Shown here: piece by piece, positions 9,438-18,390 of the stretch
Position numbering within the stretch: position 1 is the first letter of the stretch
How the letters are laid out: every line of letters starts with the position of its first letter
Source of the DNA: Candidatus Omnitrophota bacterium
Lineage (GTDB): Bacteria > Omnitrophota > Gorgyraeia > 2-02-FULL-51-18
Assembly: GCA_023247915.1 (NCBI GenBank)
Contig: JAHFFN010000007.1
Location: 1-48,359, forward strand
Length of the DNA: 48,359 nt
Direction of reading: 5' to 3'
Notes under the pieces: generated by a model
Seen by the model: only the letters and a program-made list of their open reading frames with translations
What the model was told of the DNA's origin: nothing
The model's database searches: none
Program-made: the position numbers and the translations under genes

Positions 9438-10114
9438 AAAAGAGCCTGATTTTTCTTACTTGGAATGAATTTGACGGAACGAAGAAAATTCTTCCAGAGA
9501 TCAAAAATGACTGGGCGGATGAAATCATCGTCGTGGACGGCGGATCCAAGGATGGAACGGTGGAGCTTTTTCAGGCACGGGGAATCAAGGTGTTTGGTCA
9601 GGAAAAACGCGGCCGCGGCGAAGCGTTTCGCGTGGGTGTGGCCAACACCACCGGCGATCATCTAGTTTTTTTTAGTCCGGATGGCAATGAGCATGCCGCC
9701 GATATTCCCAGGGTTTTCGACGAGCTGGCCAAGGGAGCCGACATGGTGATCGCGTCTCGATTTCTACCGGGCTCTCGCAATGAAGAAGATCACTCTCTGC
9801 TACCTTTGCGCAAATGGGTCAATCAGGCTTTCTCGTTGATCGCCAATTTATTCTGGAATCGCGGGGAGTATGTGACCGACACCATCAATGGTTTTCGCGG
9901 TTTAACCCGGAAAGCCTGGAATCAACTGGCGCCGGAGTCGACCGCTTTCACGATTGAATATGAATTGTCGATCCGTTCCATGAAGCAGAAGCTCAAGATC
10001 AAAGAATTTCCGACCGCGGAAGGGGATCGCGTCGGAGGTGTGTCCAAGGTGCCGTCCTTCCGGGCAGGCATTATCTTTTTGCGTTTACTGCTACACGAAA
10101 TATGCCGCGGCTAA
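9434..10114 (+). CDS. Glycosyltransferase family 2
   Basis: 226 residues with the GT-A strands LIFLTWNE and IIVVDGGSKDGT. The usual DxD loop reads SPDGNEHAADIP, so metal coordination may differ from the norm. VIASRF and TDTINGFRG match polyprenyl-phosphate sugar synthases, and the same blocks occur in the C-terminal domain of the fusion protein at 6564, so the two are probably paralogous. It probably loads a lipid carrier used by the two GT-C proteins that follow. The gene overlaps the epimerase upstream (ATGA) and the GT-C gene downstream (13 bases). Confidence 0.85.
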   Translation: MKKSLIFLTWNEFDGTKKILPEIKNDWADEIIVVDGGSKDGTVELFQARGIKVFGQEKRGRGEAFRVGVANTTGDHLVFFSPDGNEHAADIPRVFDELAKGADMVIASRFLPGSRNEEDHSLLPLRKWVNQAFSLIANLFWNRGEYVTDTINGFRGLTRKAWNQLAPESTAFTIEYELSIRSMKQKLKIKEFPTAEGDRVGGVSKVPSFRAGIIFLRLLLHEICRG

Positions 10115-11754
10115 GAAGTACTCAACTTCTTGCCACCGTTTTTTTCGCACTTTTTCTAGCCCAAGGGCTTTACCTGATCAAGGAAACCTCTCCGACCACG
10201 GATGAGACCGCTTTCCACATGGTCAATGGGTACACGTATCTTAAAACGCATGATTACCGGATGAGCCCGGCCAATCCAGCCTTGCTTCGCGAATGGATGG
10301 CCTTGCCTTGGCTTGTATTCCAACCCAAATTAGATCTCGATAAAGCGTCTTGGCGGGAAGCGGAGAGCGTGCCGTTTTCGCTGGATGTTTTTTATCATGA
10401 CAATCGCGCGATCGCCAACAAGTTACTTTATTCCGCGCGATTTATGATTCTTCTTTTGGGTTTGGCGTTGGGCGTGGTGGTTTACACATGGAGCCGTCAG
10501 TTGTATGGGGAGTGGGCGGGCGTTTTGAGTCTCGCGTTTTATTCCTTATCGCCCAGCTTTATCGCGTATTCTTCCATTGCGCACACCGACATTGGCATCA
10601 CGCTATTTATTACCTTATCCGCTTACGGCCTTTGGAAGTATCTTTGTACGGGGCGGAACGGGGATTTTGTCTTATTTGCCGCGGCTTTTGGTGCGGCGTG
10701 CGCCGCCAAGCACAACGCGCTTGTTTTTTTTCTGCCCTTTTTGGTGATTCTCGGAATTAAAAAAGGATGGAGCGCTTTTTTGAAGGGCACTATTTTTCTG
10801 CCGCTGGCCGCGTTATTGTTGGTGTGGGTTTCTTATGGGTTTGAGTTCAAACCGCTTCTCTGGCAAGGCGTGCCAAGAATCGAAGAAAAGCTATCGTATG
10901 TTTCCGCTTTTTCAGATTCTGTTTTTCACGGCAATGCCGCCGCGAAAGCCTGGGTACAGCAGGCCGCTCAAACCGTCCCCGTGCCGATTCCTTCCTATCT
11001 TTTGGGTTTTGCGGGGCTGATACGCAGTCATCAAGCGCCTTACCCGCATTATGCGTTTGGGCATTGGACGAATGACTGCGTTTGGTATTTTTATTTATTC
11101 TCGTTTGTCGCCAAATTGACCTTGCCGTTCTTGGGATTGTTATTGTTCCGCTTTGCTTATTTTAGAAAGGCCGGATCCGTCGGAGGTCAGGAAAACCTCA
11201 TTGTTTTATTGCCAACCGCTTTTTTATTTTACATCACTTTTTTTGACAGAACCGGTATTGGTATTCGTTATCTTCTTCCGGTGATTCCTCTTTTGGTGGT
11301 GTGGATCGGCGGCTTGGCGAATCTCGCGAAGAATTCCTCGATTTGGAAAAAGGGGTTGATTCTAGCCGTAATTTTAAATGCGGCGACGGTGTGGCCTGTT
11401 TTTCCGAATTATTTGTCTTATTTTAATCCGGCCATCGGAGGAGTGGAGGGCGGGCTTCACTATGTGCGCGGCAGTGACGTGGATTGGGGGCAGGGACTTA
11501 AGGCGCTTAAGCGCTACCTGGATGAGCATCACATTTCAAAAATCTCGCTACGCTATTTTGGAACGGCGGATCCCACTTTTTATGGGATTGATTCAGAGCC
11601 GGTGACAGAAGCTGAAACCGAAAAGCCGGAACACAAAGTTTACGCAGTCTCTATTTTCTTTAGGGAGCATATGAAATGGGCGGATCGTATTAAACCAACC
11701 GCCATTGTGGGGGGATCCATTCACATCTATGATCTGAGGAATTCTTCCGAATGA
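10102..11754 (+). CDS. GT-C family membrane glycosyltransferase (PMT/ArnT-like)
   Basis: 550 residues with about eleven to twelve hydrophobic helices. The loop after the first helix contains TSPTTDETAFH, the acidic DE pair expected of GT-C enzymes that bind lipid-phosphate sugar donors. The C-terminal loop has YVRGSDVDWGQGLK, a common motif in uncharacterised GT39/PMT_2 proteins. It would act at the outer face of the cytoplasmic membrane, transferring a sugar from a polyprenyl phosphate to lipid-linked glycan or protein. It overlaps both neighbours, so it belongs to the same operon. Confidence 0.84.
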   Translation: MPRLRSTQLLATVFFALFLAQGLYLIKETSPTTDETAFHMVNGYTYLKTHDYRMSPANPALLREWMALPWLVFQPKLDLDKASWREAESVPFSLDVFYHDNRAIANKLLYSARFMILLLGLALGVVVYTWSRQLYGEWAGVLSLAFYSLSPSFIAYSSIAHTDIGITLFITLSAYGLWKYLCTGRNGDFVLFAAAFGAACAAKHNALVFFLPFLVILGIKKGWSAFLKGTIFLPLAALLLVWVSYGFEFKPLLWQGVPRIEEKLSYVSAFSDSVFHGNAAAKAWVQQAAQTVPVPIPSYLLGFAGLIRSHQAPYPHYAFGHWTNDCVWYFYLFSFVAKLTLPFLGLLLFRFAYFRKAGSVGGQENLIVLLPTAFLFYITFFDRTGIGIRYLLPVIPLLVVWIGGLANLAKNSSIWKKGLILAVILNAATVWPVFPNYLSYFNPAIGGVEGGLHYVRGSDVDWGQGLKALKRYLDEHHISKISLRYFGTADPTFYGIDSEPVTEAETEKPEHKVYAVSIFFREHMKWADRIKPTAIVGGSIHIYDLRNSSE

Positions 11755-13448
11755 GATCTTCAAGCACGGAAGAGACTCCGAAAATAATGATGGGATGTCT
11801 GTTGTTGGCGGCATTTTTGCTTCGCGCGACAGGGATAAGCTTTGGTCTGAACCATCCCGATGAGCATTTGATCATCAATCATGCGCTCGCTTTTGGAAAC
11901 GGCGACCTAAATCCTCACATGTTCTACTTTCCGACACTTTTTCTTTATCTTCTTTTCGCCGTTTTCGGCGGTTTTTATGCGGCGGGACGCATCTCCGGTC
12001 ATTTCTTGAACCCCGATCAGTTTTTACAATTTTTTTTACAATCGCCCGAGACGTTTTATATTTTAGGGCGATTGGTGAGCGTGTTTTTTGGTGTCGCGAC
12101 GGTGTATGTGATTTATTGTTTGGGGCGTGAATTCCGAAGCAGGGCGGTAGGCGTCTGGTCGGCTTTGTTTTTAGCCGTTAACTTTCTTCATGTCCGAGAC
12201 TCCCATTTTGCGACGATGGACATTGCGCTAACTTTTTTTATGACGTTGGGAGTTTATTACCTCATCCGGTACGTTAACGGGCAAGACCCGAAGGCCTATT
12301 GGAAAGCAATCATTGCGACGGGAGCGGCCACCGCCATCAAATACAACGGATTTCTGATTTTATTGCCGGCCGGAATCGCTTATTTATTTGAGAATCGCAC
12401 GCAATTATCAGTGATCCGTGTTTTTCGCGCGGCGTTTTTATCCGCGCTTTTATTTATCGCCGTATTTTTCTGCCTATCGCCGTATGTCCTCTTGGATTTT
12501 AAAGTCGCTCAGGAATTTATTCAAAAGCTCTACGAGCTTAATCGCGGTTTGAAGGTCGGATGGTTCAATCATTTGTGGACATTGTCGGATGCGCTGGGGT
12601 GGCCGCTTTTTTTCTTAGCGGCCGCAGGTCTTTTTTTACAGTACAGGCGTTGGGAAATCAAAAATACCATTCTTTTTGTTTTCGCGTTGGCTTATTACGT
12701 GATGATCACCAAGGCGGGTCAGCCTTTTGAGCGCTATGTCTTGGTTTTGATTCCGATTGTTTTGTTGTGGGCTGCTGATTTTATAGAGATGGGGATTGGG
12801 TATTTCGCGACTGCCAAGCAAATCACATGGCGACGAATTATGATAGGGGTGCTTATTCTCATCACTATTCTGCCTAAGATGCTGTATCAGGAAATTCTTT
12901 TTTTAAAAAAAGACACGCGAACGATTGCCGCTGAATGGATTGCTAGCAATATTCATTCCGGCGAAAGACTGCTTTTGGATGACCCGGGAGAATGCCCCCG
13001 CCTGACACCGTCGCCGGATCAGATTCGTCAGCAGATCGCCCGGCTTAATCCGGCGGATACGCATTATTCTCAAAAGAAAAAGCGGCTTCAGGCTCGCTTG
13101 GATTTATCGCCTTATCCAGCGGCCAATTATGAGCTTCGCTATTTGTCTGGAAGTCCGGATAAAGCCGGGTTCACGACCTTGATGGATGCCATTCCTTATT
13201 CGGTGGAGGAAACCAAAAAATTGGGGGCGGACTATTTGATCACCAGTCAAAGATCTGTCAGCGCGAACCTTGCTTTTTACAAAGCGTTGGAGCCTTCCCT
13301 GGAGCTTTGTTTTACCGTCGATCCCCGGCAGGACGTGCGGGAGGGCATGAGTCCGCACGGCTGGACCTATCTGCCGATCGATCATTATCTCTGGAATATT
13401 GCCCGACCCGGCCCGCTTCTCTATGTATTTAAATTAAAAAAATCATGA
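11751..13448 (+). CDS. GT-C family membrane glycosyltransferase (PMT_2-like)
   Basis: 565 residues, polytopic. The first periplasmic loop carries LNHPDEHLIINHA (acidic DE pair) and a later loop has HVRDSHFATMDIALTF, a pattern frequent in PMT-2/GT39 proteins. The last 150 residues are soluble. It starts with ATGA overlap on the previous GT-C gene, suggesting two transferases made together for successive sugars. The gene ends 7 bases before the palindromic element at 13456, which breaks the otherwise continuous chain of overlapping genes. Confidence 0.83.
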   Translation: MRSSSTEETPKIMMGCLLLAAFLLRATGISFGLNHPDEHLIINHALAFGNGDLNPHMFYFPTLFLYLLFAVFGGFYAAGRISGHFLNPDQFLQFFLQSPETFYILGRLVSVFFGVATVYVIYCLGREFRSRAVGVWSALFLAVNFLHVRDSHFATMDIALTFFMTLGVYYLIRYVNGQDPKAYWKAIIATGAATAIKYNGFLILLPAGIAYLFENRTQLSVIRVFRAAFLSALLFIAVFFCLSPYVLLDFKVAQEFIQKLYELNRGLKVGWFNHLWTLSDALGWPLFFLAAAGLFLQYRRWEIKNTILFVFALAYYVMITKAGQPFERYVLVLIPIVLLWAADFIEMGIGYFATAKQITWRRIMIGVLILITILPKMLYQEILFLKKDTRTIAAEWIASNIHSGERLLLDDPGECPRLTPSPDQIRQQIARLNPADTHYSQKKKRLQARLDLSPYPAANYELRYLSGSPDKAGFTTLMDAIPYSVEETKKLGADYLITSQRSVSANLAFYKALEPSLELCFTVDPRQDVREGMSPHGWTYLPIDHYLWNIARPGPLLYVFKLKKS

Positions 13449-13455
13449 TAAACTA

Positions 13456-13482
13456 TATCGACCTTCACCTAAATAATAGGAG
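13456..13482 (+). repeat. Left terminal inverted repeat, 27 bp
   Basis: Perfect reverse complement of 13700-13726. It contains ATAATAGGAG at its inner end, which looks like a ribosome binding site in front of the GTG at 13491. Confidence 0.9.
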
Positions 13483-13699
13483 ATTTTGCTGTGACGATTT
13501 TTGAACGAGACAAGGAACGAGGAGGAGACATGGTTTTAACCATGTCGACGACGAGAGACGCAGGCGCAGTCGAAAATCGTCCAGCCCCGCAGGGGGAAGG
13601 CCATCTTCGGATCGTCTGCTGCGTTACTCCTCCTCACCATAGTCAAGACTATGCTTCGTCGTCGCGCCTTGCATCCGATCCAAATCTGGCCTTCCAAAA

Positions 13700-13726
13700 C
13701 TCCTATTATTTAGGTGAAGGTCGATA
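13700..13726 (-). repeat. Right terminal inverted repeat, 27 bp
   Basis: Perfect reverse complement of 13456-13482. Beyond it the match stops at once (A at 13455 against G at 13727), so the repeat has a sharp outer edge. Confidence 0.9.
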
Positions 13727-13734
13727 GGAGCCTT

Positions 13735-14652
13735 ATGTTAACCCAAACAAAGCTAACGAAAGAGTTTGTGGATTGTCTCCTCTGCGGCAAGCAGGGGACG
13801 CGTCGTTTTAATTCCCAATTGCCCGGCGTGGTTCAATGTGACTGCGGTTTGGTGTATACCAATCCCCGCCTCAAAGAAGAGTGCCTTAAAGACCTGTATT
13901 CCCGGGAATATTTTGAAAGCCACTCGTCCGAAGAGATGGGTTATGACAACTACGTATCCGACCGAGAACTTGTGGAAAAAACGTTTCATCGTCGCCTGGA
14001 GTCCTTGGAAAAGCGCTGGCTCCCGAAAAAGGGCTGGGTGCTGGATGTGGGTTGCGCCACCGGTTTCTTTCTTTGTACGGCTCGCTCGATGGGGTGGAGT
14101 GTGGGAGGCGTGGAAATTTCTGACTATTGCTGTGAATATGCCAAGAGGGAATTTGGCATCAATCTTTTTAACGGCCAGTTCAAAGATTTGGATTCGTCCC
14201 GAGCCGGTGTTTATGATTTGGTGACCATGTGGGATTATATCGAGCATTCTTTTACTCCCGGGCGGGACATTGAAAAGGCTTTTGAGCTTTTGAAGCCCGG
14301 AGGAATTTTCGCGCTCGCCACGCCCGATATCGGGAGCTTGCCGGCAAAAATTTTCAAACAGAATTGGGTGGGATTTAAAGAGCATGAGCATTTGTATTAT
14401 TTCACCAAACAAAATTTATGCGCTTTGCTGGAGAAGAAAGGATTTAAGGTAGTAAAAACTTCGTATGCCGGCAAATACGTCTCGCTCGGCTTCTTTGCCA
14501 AAAGACTCGCGGGTTATTTCCCCTGGATCGGAAAGGTTTTGATCCAAATGTCCAATTGGCCGCTTTTTTCAAAGATTAATTTCTACTGCAACCCGTACGA
14601 TATCGTTTACGTGGTCTGCCAAAAGCCCGCCGCAGACACCTCTCATCGATGA
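13735..14652 (+). CDS. Class I SAM-dependent methyltransferase with N-terminal zinc-ribbon-like motif
   Basis: The ATG at 13735 is preceded by AGGAG at a short spacing; the GTG at 13714 lies inside the inverted repeat and is less likely. The 305-residue product has C14-x2-C17 and C35-x-C37 at the N terminus, a treble-clef-like zinc site common in sugar methyltransferases of this group. It is followed by the SAM motif VLDVGCATGFF and a later GGIFALATPD strand. It probably methylates a sugar or a glycan end. Its stop overlaps the acyltransferase start (ATGA). Confidence 0.87.
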   Translation: MLTQTKLTKEFVDCLLCGKQGTRRFNSQLPGVVQCDCGLVYTNPRLKEECLKDLYSREYFESHSSEEMGYDNYVSDRELVEKTFHRRLESLEKRWLPKKGWVLDVGCATGFFLCTARSMGWSVGGVEISDYCCEYAKREFGINLFNGQFKDLDSSRAGVYDLVTMWDYIEHSFTPGRDIEKAFELLKPGGIFALATPDIGSLPAKIFKQNWVGFKEHEHLYYFTKQNLCALLEKKGFKVVKTSYAGKYVSLGFFAKRLAGYFPWIGKVLIQMSNWPLFSKINFYCNPYDIVYVVCQKPAADTSHR

Positions 14653-15716
14653 CTTCCAAAAGAAGCCTGGGCATTGACGCGCTCAGGGGTCTAGCCGCGC
14701 TCGCGGTGGTATTTCACCATTCCTACGCGCCTCAGATCGGTGTATTTTTTTACGAGGCTTTTCTAAGTTTTTTTCGTCGTTATGGCATGCTGGGGGTTGA
14801 TCTTTTTTTTGTGCTCAGCGGTTTTTGTATTCACGGCGCTTACTGGGATAAAGAAGGAAAGTTCTCGACGCCTAAATACCTCGCGCGCCGGTGGTGGAGA
14901 ATTTACCCGCCTTATTTTTTCGCGTTAGGTTTCGCGGTTCTTTTAAATTTGGGCACTAATTACTATAAATGGAAAACCGGCGGCCAAATTACTTTTGAAA
15001 ACTTTGGCTCGTTCCAAATTCTTTCGCACCTTTTTCTGGTCAATAACCTGAGTCAAAAAACAATGCTAACGGTCAGCGGTCCTTTTTGGACGATCGCCAC
15101 CGAAGCGCAGTATTATCTGTTGTATTTAATTTTGCGGCCCTTATTTTATAGCCCGAAAGGGTGGGGGATTTTATGGGGCACAGCGCTTACGTTGTATTTT
15201 TTCACGTGGAGTTTCATCGCCGTGAACAACGGGATCGAACTGCTCAACCCGTTTTGTTTTTGGGTGGAATGGGTGGCCGGAGCGTTTTTGGTGACTCTTT
15301 TAAAAAATGAACGGGTATCTCTGGGAATTAAGCGCGCGTCGCCTTTTCTGGCTTTTTTTGCGTTTGCGACTGCCGGATGGCTGATGGGGAAGCCTGAATT
15401 GCCTTTTGAAATCAGCCGGCTTCTTTTTACGGCCGCTTTTTCATTTTTAATTATCTTTTTTCTTGGCCAAGAAGCGCTGTGGCAGAAGAGCGCTTTTCGT
15501 TGGTTGCCGGGGGTGGGTATTTTCTCTTATTCTATTTATTTGATTCATTTTTTATTTTTAGATCGCGTGCGTATTTTTTTGGTGCCTGTCCTGCCTGAAG
15601 GGTGGCCGCGAATGGCGGTGTCCGTCGGCAGTATCGGGATCGTTTTGGCGCTGGCGTATCTTTTTTTTATTTTTTTCGAAAAACCTTTTTTGGATAAGGC
15701 GGCGGCGATCCGATGA
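14649..15716 (+). CDS. Acyltransferase 3 family membrane protein (OafA-like)
   Basis: 355 residues with about ten membrane helices. The N terminus has IDALRGLAAL and VVFHHS, the conserved arginine and histidine region of acyltransferase-3 proteins, followed by DLFFVLSGF; the end has FSYSIYLIHFLFL. Family members O-acetylate (or otherwise acylate) cell-surface polysaccharides, with acetyl-CoA as the cytoplasmic donor. Here it would decorate the glycan built by this locus. It overlaps both neighbours by 4 bases. Confidence 0.9.
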   Translation: MTSKRSLGIDALRGLAALAVVFHHSYAPQIGVFFYEAFLSFFRRYGMLGVDLFFVLSGFCIHGAYWDKEGKFSTPKYLARRWWRIYPPYFFALGFAVLLNLGTNYYKWKTGGQITFENFGSFQILSHLFLVNNLSQKTMLTVSGPFWTIATEAQYYLLYLILRPLFYSPKGWGILWGTALTLYFFTWSFIAVNNGIELLNPFCFWVEWVAGAFLVTLLKNERVSLGIKRASPFLAFFAFATAGWLMGKPELPFEISRLLFTAAFSFLIIFFLGQEALWQKSAFRWLPGVGIFSYSIYLIHFLFLDRVRIFLVPVLPEGWPRMAVSVGSIGIVLALAYLFFIFFEKPFLDKAAAIR

Positions 15717-17074
15717 AAAACAGCAAACGCGGTTGGGGACTATGGCTGGGGCTTGCTGTGTTGATTCGTTTGATCCTGATGCCGATCACGCTGCACGGAG
15801 ATTTGATTTACACCAACTATTTTCCGTATTTTTTTAGTTACGAAAGGGTTTGGGATATTTATGGTTATTTCGGAGATCATTTTTTAAAATTGTCCGGGTA
15901 CACCTATTACGCGCCCATGATTTATTTTATTTCCGGCATTTTTCAATTTTTACTGCGAATCACTCATCTTGCGCCCGGCTTTCAGGTGTTTATGTTCCGT
16001 GTGCATGAAACCATGATTGTGGCCGCGCCCCATCAAATCTCGGATTACTTTGTCGGGTTGTCTCGCGCGGAGGCGTTTCGGCTTATTTTTATCATGAAGC
16101 TCCCGTATCTGGTGATAGAAGCGGCTTGCCTGTGGCTTTTATGCGGCATTTGTCGTCTGTGGGATCGCGCGGAAGCAGAGAGAGCATTTCGCGGCTGGTT
16201 ATTTCATCCCGTGCTTTTATTTTCGGTTTATTGTTTTGGAACTTACCGGATTTACACGGTATTTTTTGTCTTACTTGTCATCTACTTTGCTGTTCGCTCT
16301 CAAAATGTTTTGGCTGGTGTCGCGTATGGGCTTTTACTTTTGACGGATAATTTTCCTTGGATTTTACTGCTTCCGACCGTATTAATTTTGGGTTCGACGT
16401 GGCGGGAGAGGATTAAAATCTTGGCGTGTATCCTAGCTTCTTTTTCAGCGATTTTTGTGCCGCTTTGGATTCACTCCGGCGGTTACGTTTCTTATGTGTA
16501 TGCTTCGCCGGTTTTGGCGAAAGCCGCCGCGCAGGGTTTGACGCATTCTTTCGCGGTAAAAGAAATCGCGCTGATCACGAAAGTTTTTTTTGTGGCGGCC
16601 TATGCCTGGATGTTGTGGATGCTCGCAAGACCGCGTCAAGCCGGCGTGGAGCTTCAGGGAAAACGTGCTCAACTCTTTGTCGCGGTCTGCGCGTGGATTT
16701 TGCTTATTTTTTATGCGGCCAGCCAGACCTTGGTTCAATATTTTATGTGGGTGTTTCCATTTTGGATGTTGCTAGAGACCAGAGAAAAGTTGTGGAGTCG
16801 ATGGGTAGGGGCGGCTTTCTTCCTTTGTCTTTTCTTTTTTAATTTAGATTCCCGCGCGCTTAATGCGGGGCTTTTCATGCCGCTTCATTGGGATTGGGCT
16901 GGGGTTCCCAGCGTGCACGAGCGTCTGGCGTCTCGGATGCCGTACGGTAAGATGGTTGCCGCTGCCCGTTGGCTCTTTTCAGGAATGTGTTTGTATTTCG
17001 CTTATCGCATTTATCGGGAGCGAATCGCTCCGCGTCTGGCGGTGTTGTCCGGTGGCGGGGGAGGCGGCTCGTGA
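15713..17074 (+). CDS. Polytopic membrane protein, GT-C-like (putative glycosyltransferase)
   Basis: 453 residues with about ten hydrophobic helices. After helix 1 it has a loop with HGDLIYTNYFPYFFSYE, and GT-C enzymes often have an acidic residue at this place. I do not recognise a specific family motif, so the transferase role rests on topology and context. The C terminus ends in six glycines and a serine (17047-17071), an odd low-complexity tail encoded just before the overlapping GTG of the next gene. It is coupled to the acyltransferase upstream (ATGA). Confidence 0.72.
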   Translation: MKNSKRGWGLWLGLAVLIRLILMPITLHGDLIYTNYFPYFFSYERVWDIYGYFGDHFLKLSGYTYYAPMIYFISGIFQFLLRITHLAPGFQVFMFRVHETMIVAAPHQISDYFVGLSRAEAFRLIFIMKLPYLVIEAACLWLLCGICRLWDRAEAERAFRGWLFHPVLLFSVYCFGTYRIYTVFFVLLVIYFAVRSQNVLAGVAYGLLLLTDNFPWILLLPTVLILGSTWRERIKILACILASFSAIFVPLWIHSGGYVSYVYASPVLAKAAAQGLTHSFAVKEIALITKVFFVAAYAWMLWMLARPRQAGVELQGKRAQLFVAVCAWILLIFYAASQTLVQYFMWVFPFWMLLETREKLWSRWVGAAFFLCLFFFNLDSRALNAGLFMPLHWDWAGVPSVHERLASRMPYGKMVAAARWLFSGMCLYFAYRIYRERIAPRLAVLSGGGGGGS

Positions 17075-18390
17075 AAATCACCTTGGTGAGCCACGCCTCG
17101 GTTCTCATCGAAGCGAATGGCGTCAAAATTTTAACGGATCCCTGGTTTGTCGGAAAAGCGTTTAACGAGTCCTGGTCTTTGTTACCGCCCGCGGCCAACG
17201 GTGATTTGAGCGGCGTGGACTATCTCTGGATTTCTCATGAGCATCCGGATCATTTTCATATCGAAACGCTGACTTCGCTTCCCGCCGAGTTTAAATCGCG
17301 CGTCACCGTGCTTTTTCAGCTGAACAACTCGGATAAGCTGCCGCTAAAATTAAATCAGCTCGGATTTAAAAAAATAGTCCGTCTGCCGCATCGCAAAATA
17401 GCGGCGCTTTCCGACGGGGTCTCGGTGTATTGCTACCAGTCGGGGTTAATGGATGCCTGTCTAGGCGTTCTCGCGGACAAAGAAGAGATACTTTTAAATA
17501 TTAACGACGCGCCGTTTAACGCCATCGACGCCAAGATTGCCTTGGGCGATCTTAAGAGAGTGGATGTTATTCTCAATCAATTTTCTTACGCCACTTACAA
17601 TGGGCTTCCGGACTTTGAAAAAAATTTACCGTTGGATGCCAAGCAAGTTTTAGACGAAGTGGCTCAAAATCATACGGATCTAAAAGCAAAGGTCACGATT
17701 CCATTCGCCAGTTTTATTTATTTTTCCTCCGAAGAAAATAAATACATGAACGCCTTCGCCAATACTCCGGAGTCTTTTCACCGGTTTTTTAAGGAAAAGG
17801 GGCTTCAAAGCGCCATTTTATATCCCGGCGAAACTTATCAGTCGGGACTTGCGCATGACAATGCGGCCACTCTCAAAAAATTCGAAGAAATTTATAATAA
17901 AAAATCAGAACTTGTTTTTGATAAACCTAAAACCGTGGAGCTGAACCTTATTTTTAAGGCTTTTGACAAGCTGATCCATCAATTGTATGAAAAATACCCG
18001 CGCTTTTTGTTGCGACGCCTCAAACCCGTTTCGGTGCATATCCCGGATCTCAATAAAAGCGTAGCCTTCTCGATTCGCTCAAAATCGATCGCGGAGATCG
18101 AGGGATCCGCTTGTGACTTGACTATCGGTTCTCAAGCCTTTTATTTCACGTTGGCGCATCCTTGGGGTGGACAGACACTCACGATCTCTGGCCGCTTAAG
18201 AGCCGCCGGAAAGAATCGCAATTGGTTGTGGCATCGCCTTTTATTTGCTTTTAATAATGCGGAAATTTATCTCAAGCCCAAGTATCTTTTTGAGCGTCGC
18301 ATGCGCGCCTGGGTTTGGTCTCGGCGAAAGGGCGTATTTTCCCAGTTTGTATCCCAGCTAGTATGGCTGCTAAAGAATAACGCCAAATGA
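17071..18390 (+). CDS. MBL-fold metallohydrolase (UlaG / CMP-Neu5Ac hydroxylase C-domain-like)
   Basis: The GTG at 17071 overlaps the upstream stop (GTGA) and gives 439 residues starting VKITLVSHASVLI; a longer frame from 16969 would run deep into the previous gene. The metal motif HxHxDH is at His56, His58, Asp60 and His61 (SHEHPDHF), preceded by LTDPWFVG. The arrangement resembles UlaG-type lactonases and the MBL part of CMP-N-acetylneuraminate hydroxylase, without a Rieske domain. C-terminal 150 residues are of unknown type. It may hydrolyse or modify a sugar nucleotide or lactone. It directly precedes the UDP-GlcNAc 2-epimerase gene, overlapping it by 4 bases. Confidence 0.78.
   Translation: MKITLVSHASVLIEANGVKILTDPWFVGKAFNESWSLLPPAANGDLSGVDYLWISHEHPDHFHIETLTSLPAEFKSRVTVLFQLNNSDKLPLKLNQLGFKKIVRLPHRKIAALSDGVSVYCYQSGLMDACLGVLADKEEILLNINDAPFNAIDAKIALGDLKRVDVILNQFSYATYNGLPDFEKNLPLDAKQVLDEVAQNHTDLKAKVTIPFASFIYFSSEENKYMNAFANTPESFHRFFKEKGLQSAILYPGETYQSGLAHDNAATLKKFEEIYNKKSELVFDKPKTVELNLIFKAFDKLIHQLYEKYPRFLLRRLKPVSVHIPDLNKSVAFSIRSKSIAEIEGSACDLTIGSQAFYFTLAHPWGGQTLTISGRLRAAGKNRNWLWHRLLFAFNNAEIYLKPKYLFERRMRAWVWSRRKGVFSQFVSQLVWLLKNNAK

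Larger units (their letters stand above)
13456..13726. mobile_element. Palindromic element with perfect 27-bp inverted ends (MITE-like or invertible segment)
   Basis: The left end (13456-13482, starting TATCGACCTTCACC) is the exact reverse complement of the right end (13700-13726). Both ends begin with TA, so it can be read as a 267-bp insert (13458-13724) with 25-bp ends and a TA target duplication, as in IS630/mariner-type MITEs (inference). Inside are two short hairpins (13527-13546 and 13638-13653). It sits in the only sizeable gap of an otherwise overlapping gene string. An alternative reading is an invertible regulatory segment, as used for phase variation of capsules. A 78-codon frame inside it starts at GTG 13491 but is low in complexity and spans the palindromes, so I do not call it a gene. 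The bases ATAGGAG at its right edge (13724-13730) may serve as ribosome site for the next gene. Confidence 0.75.

Noticed and set aside
13491..13727. A 78-codon frame starting at GTG within the palindromic element, with an AGGAG-like site in the left repeat
   Set aside because: It spans both inverted ends and the hairpins, has no recognisable motif, and its composition follows the repeats; more likely a by-product of the element.
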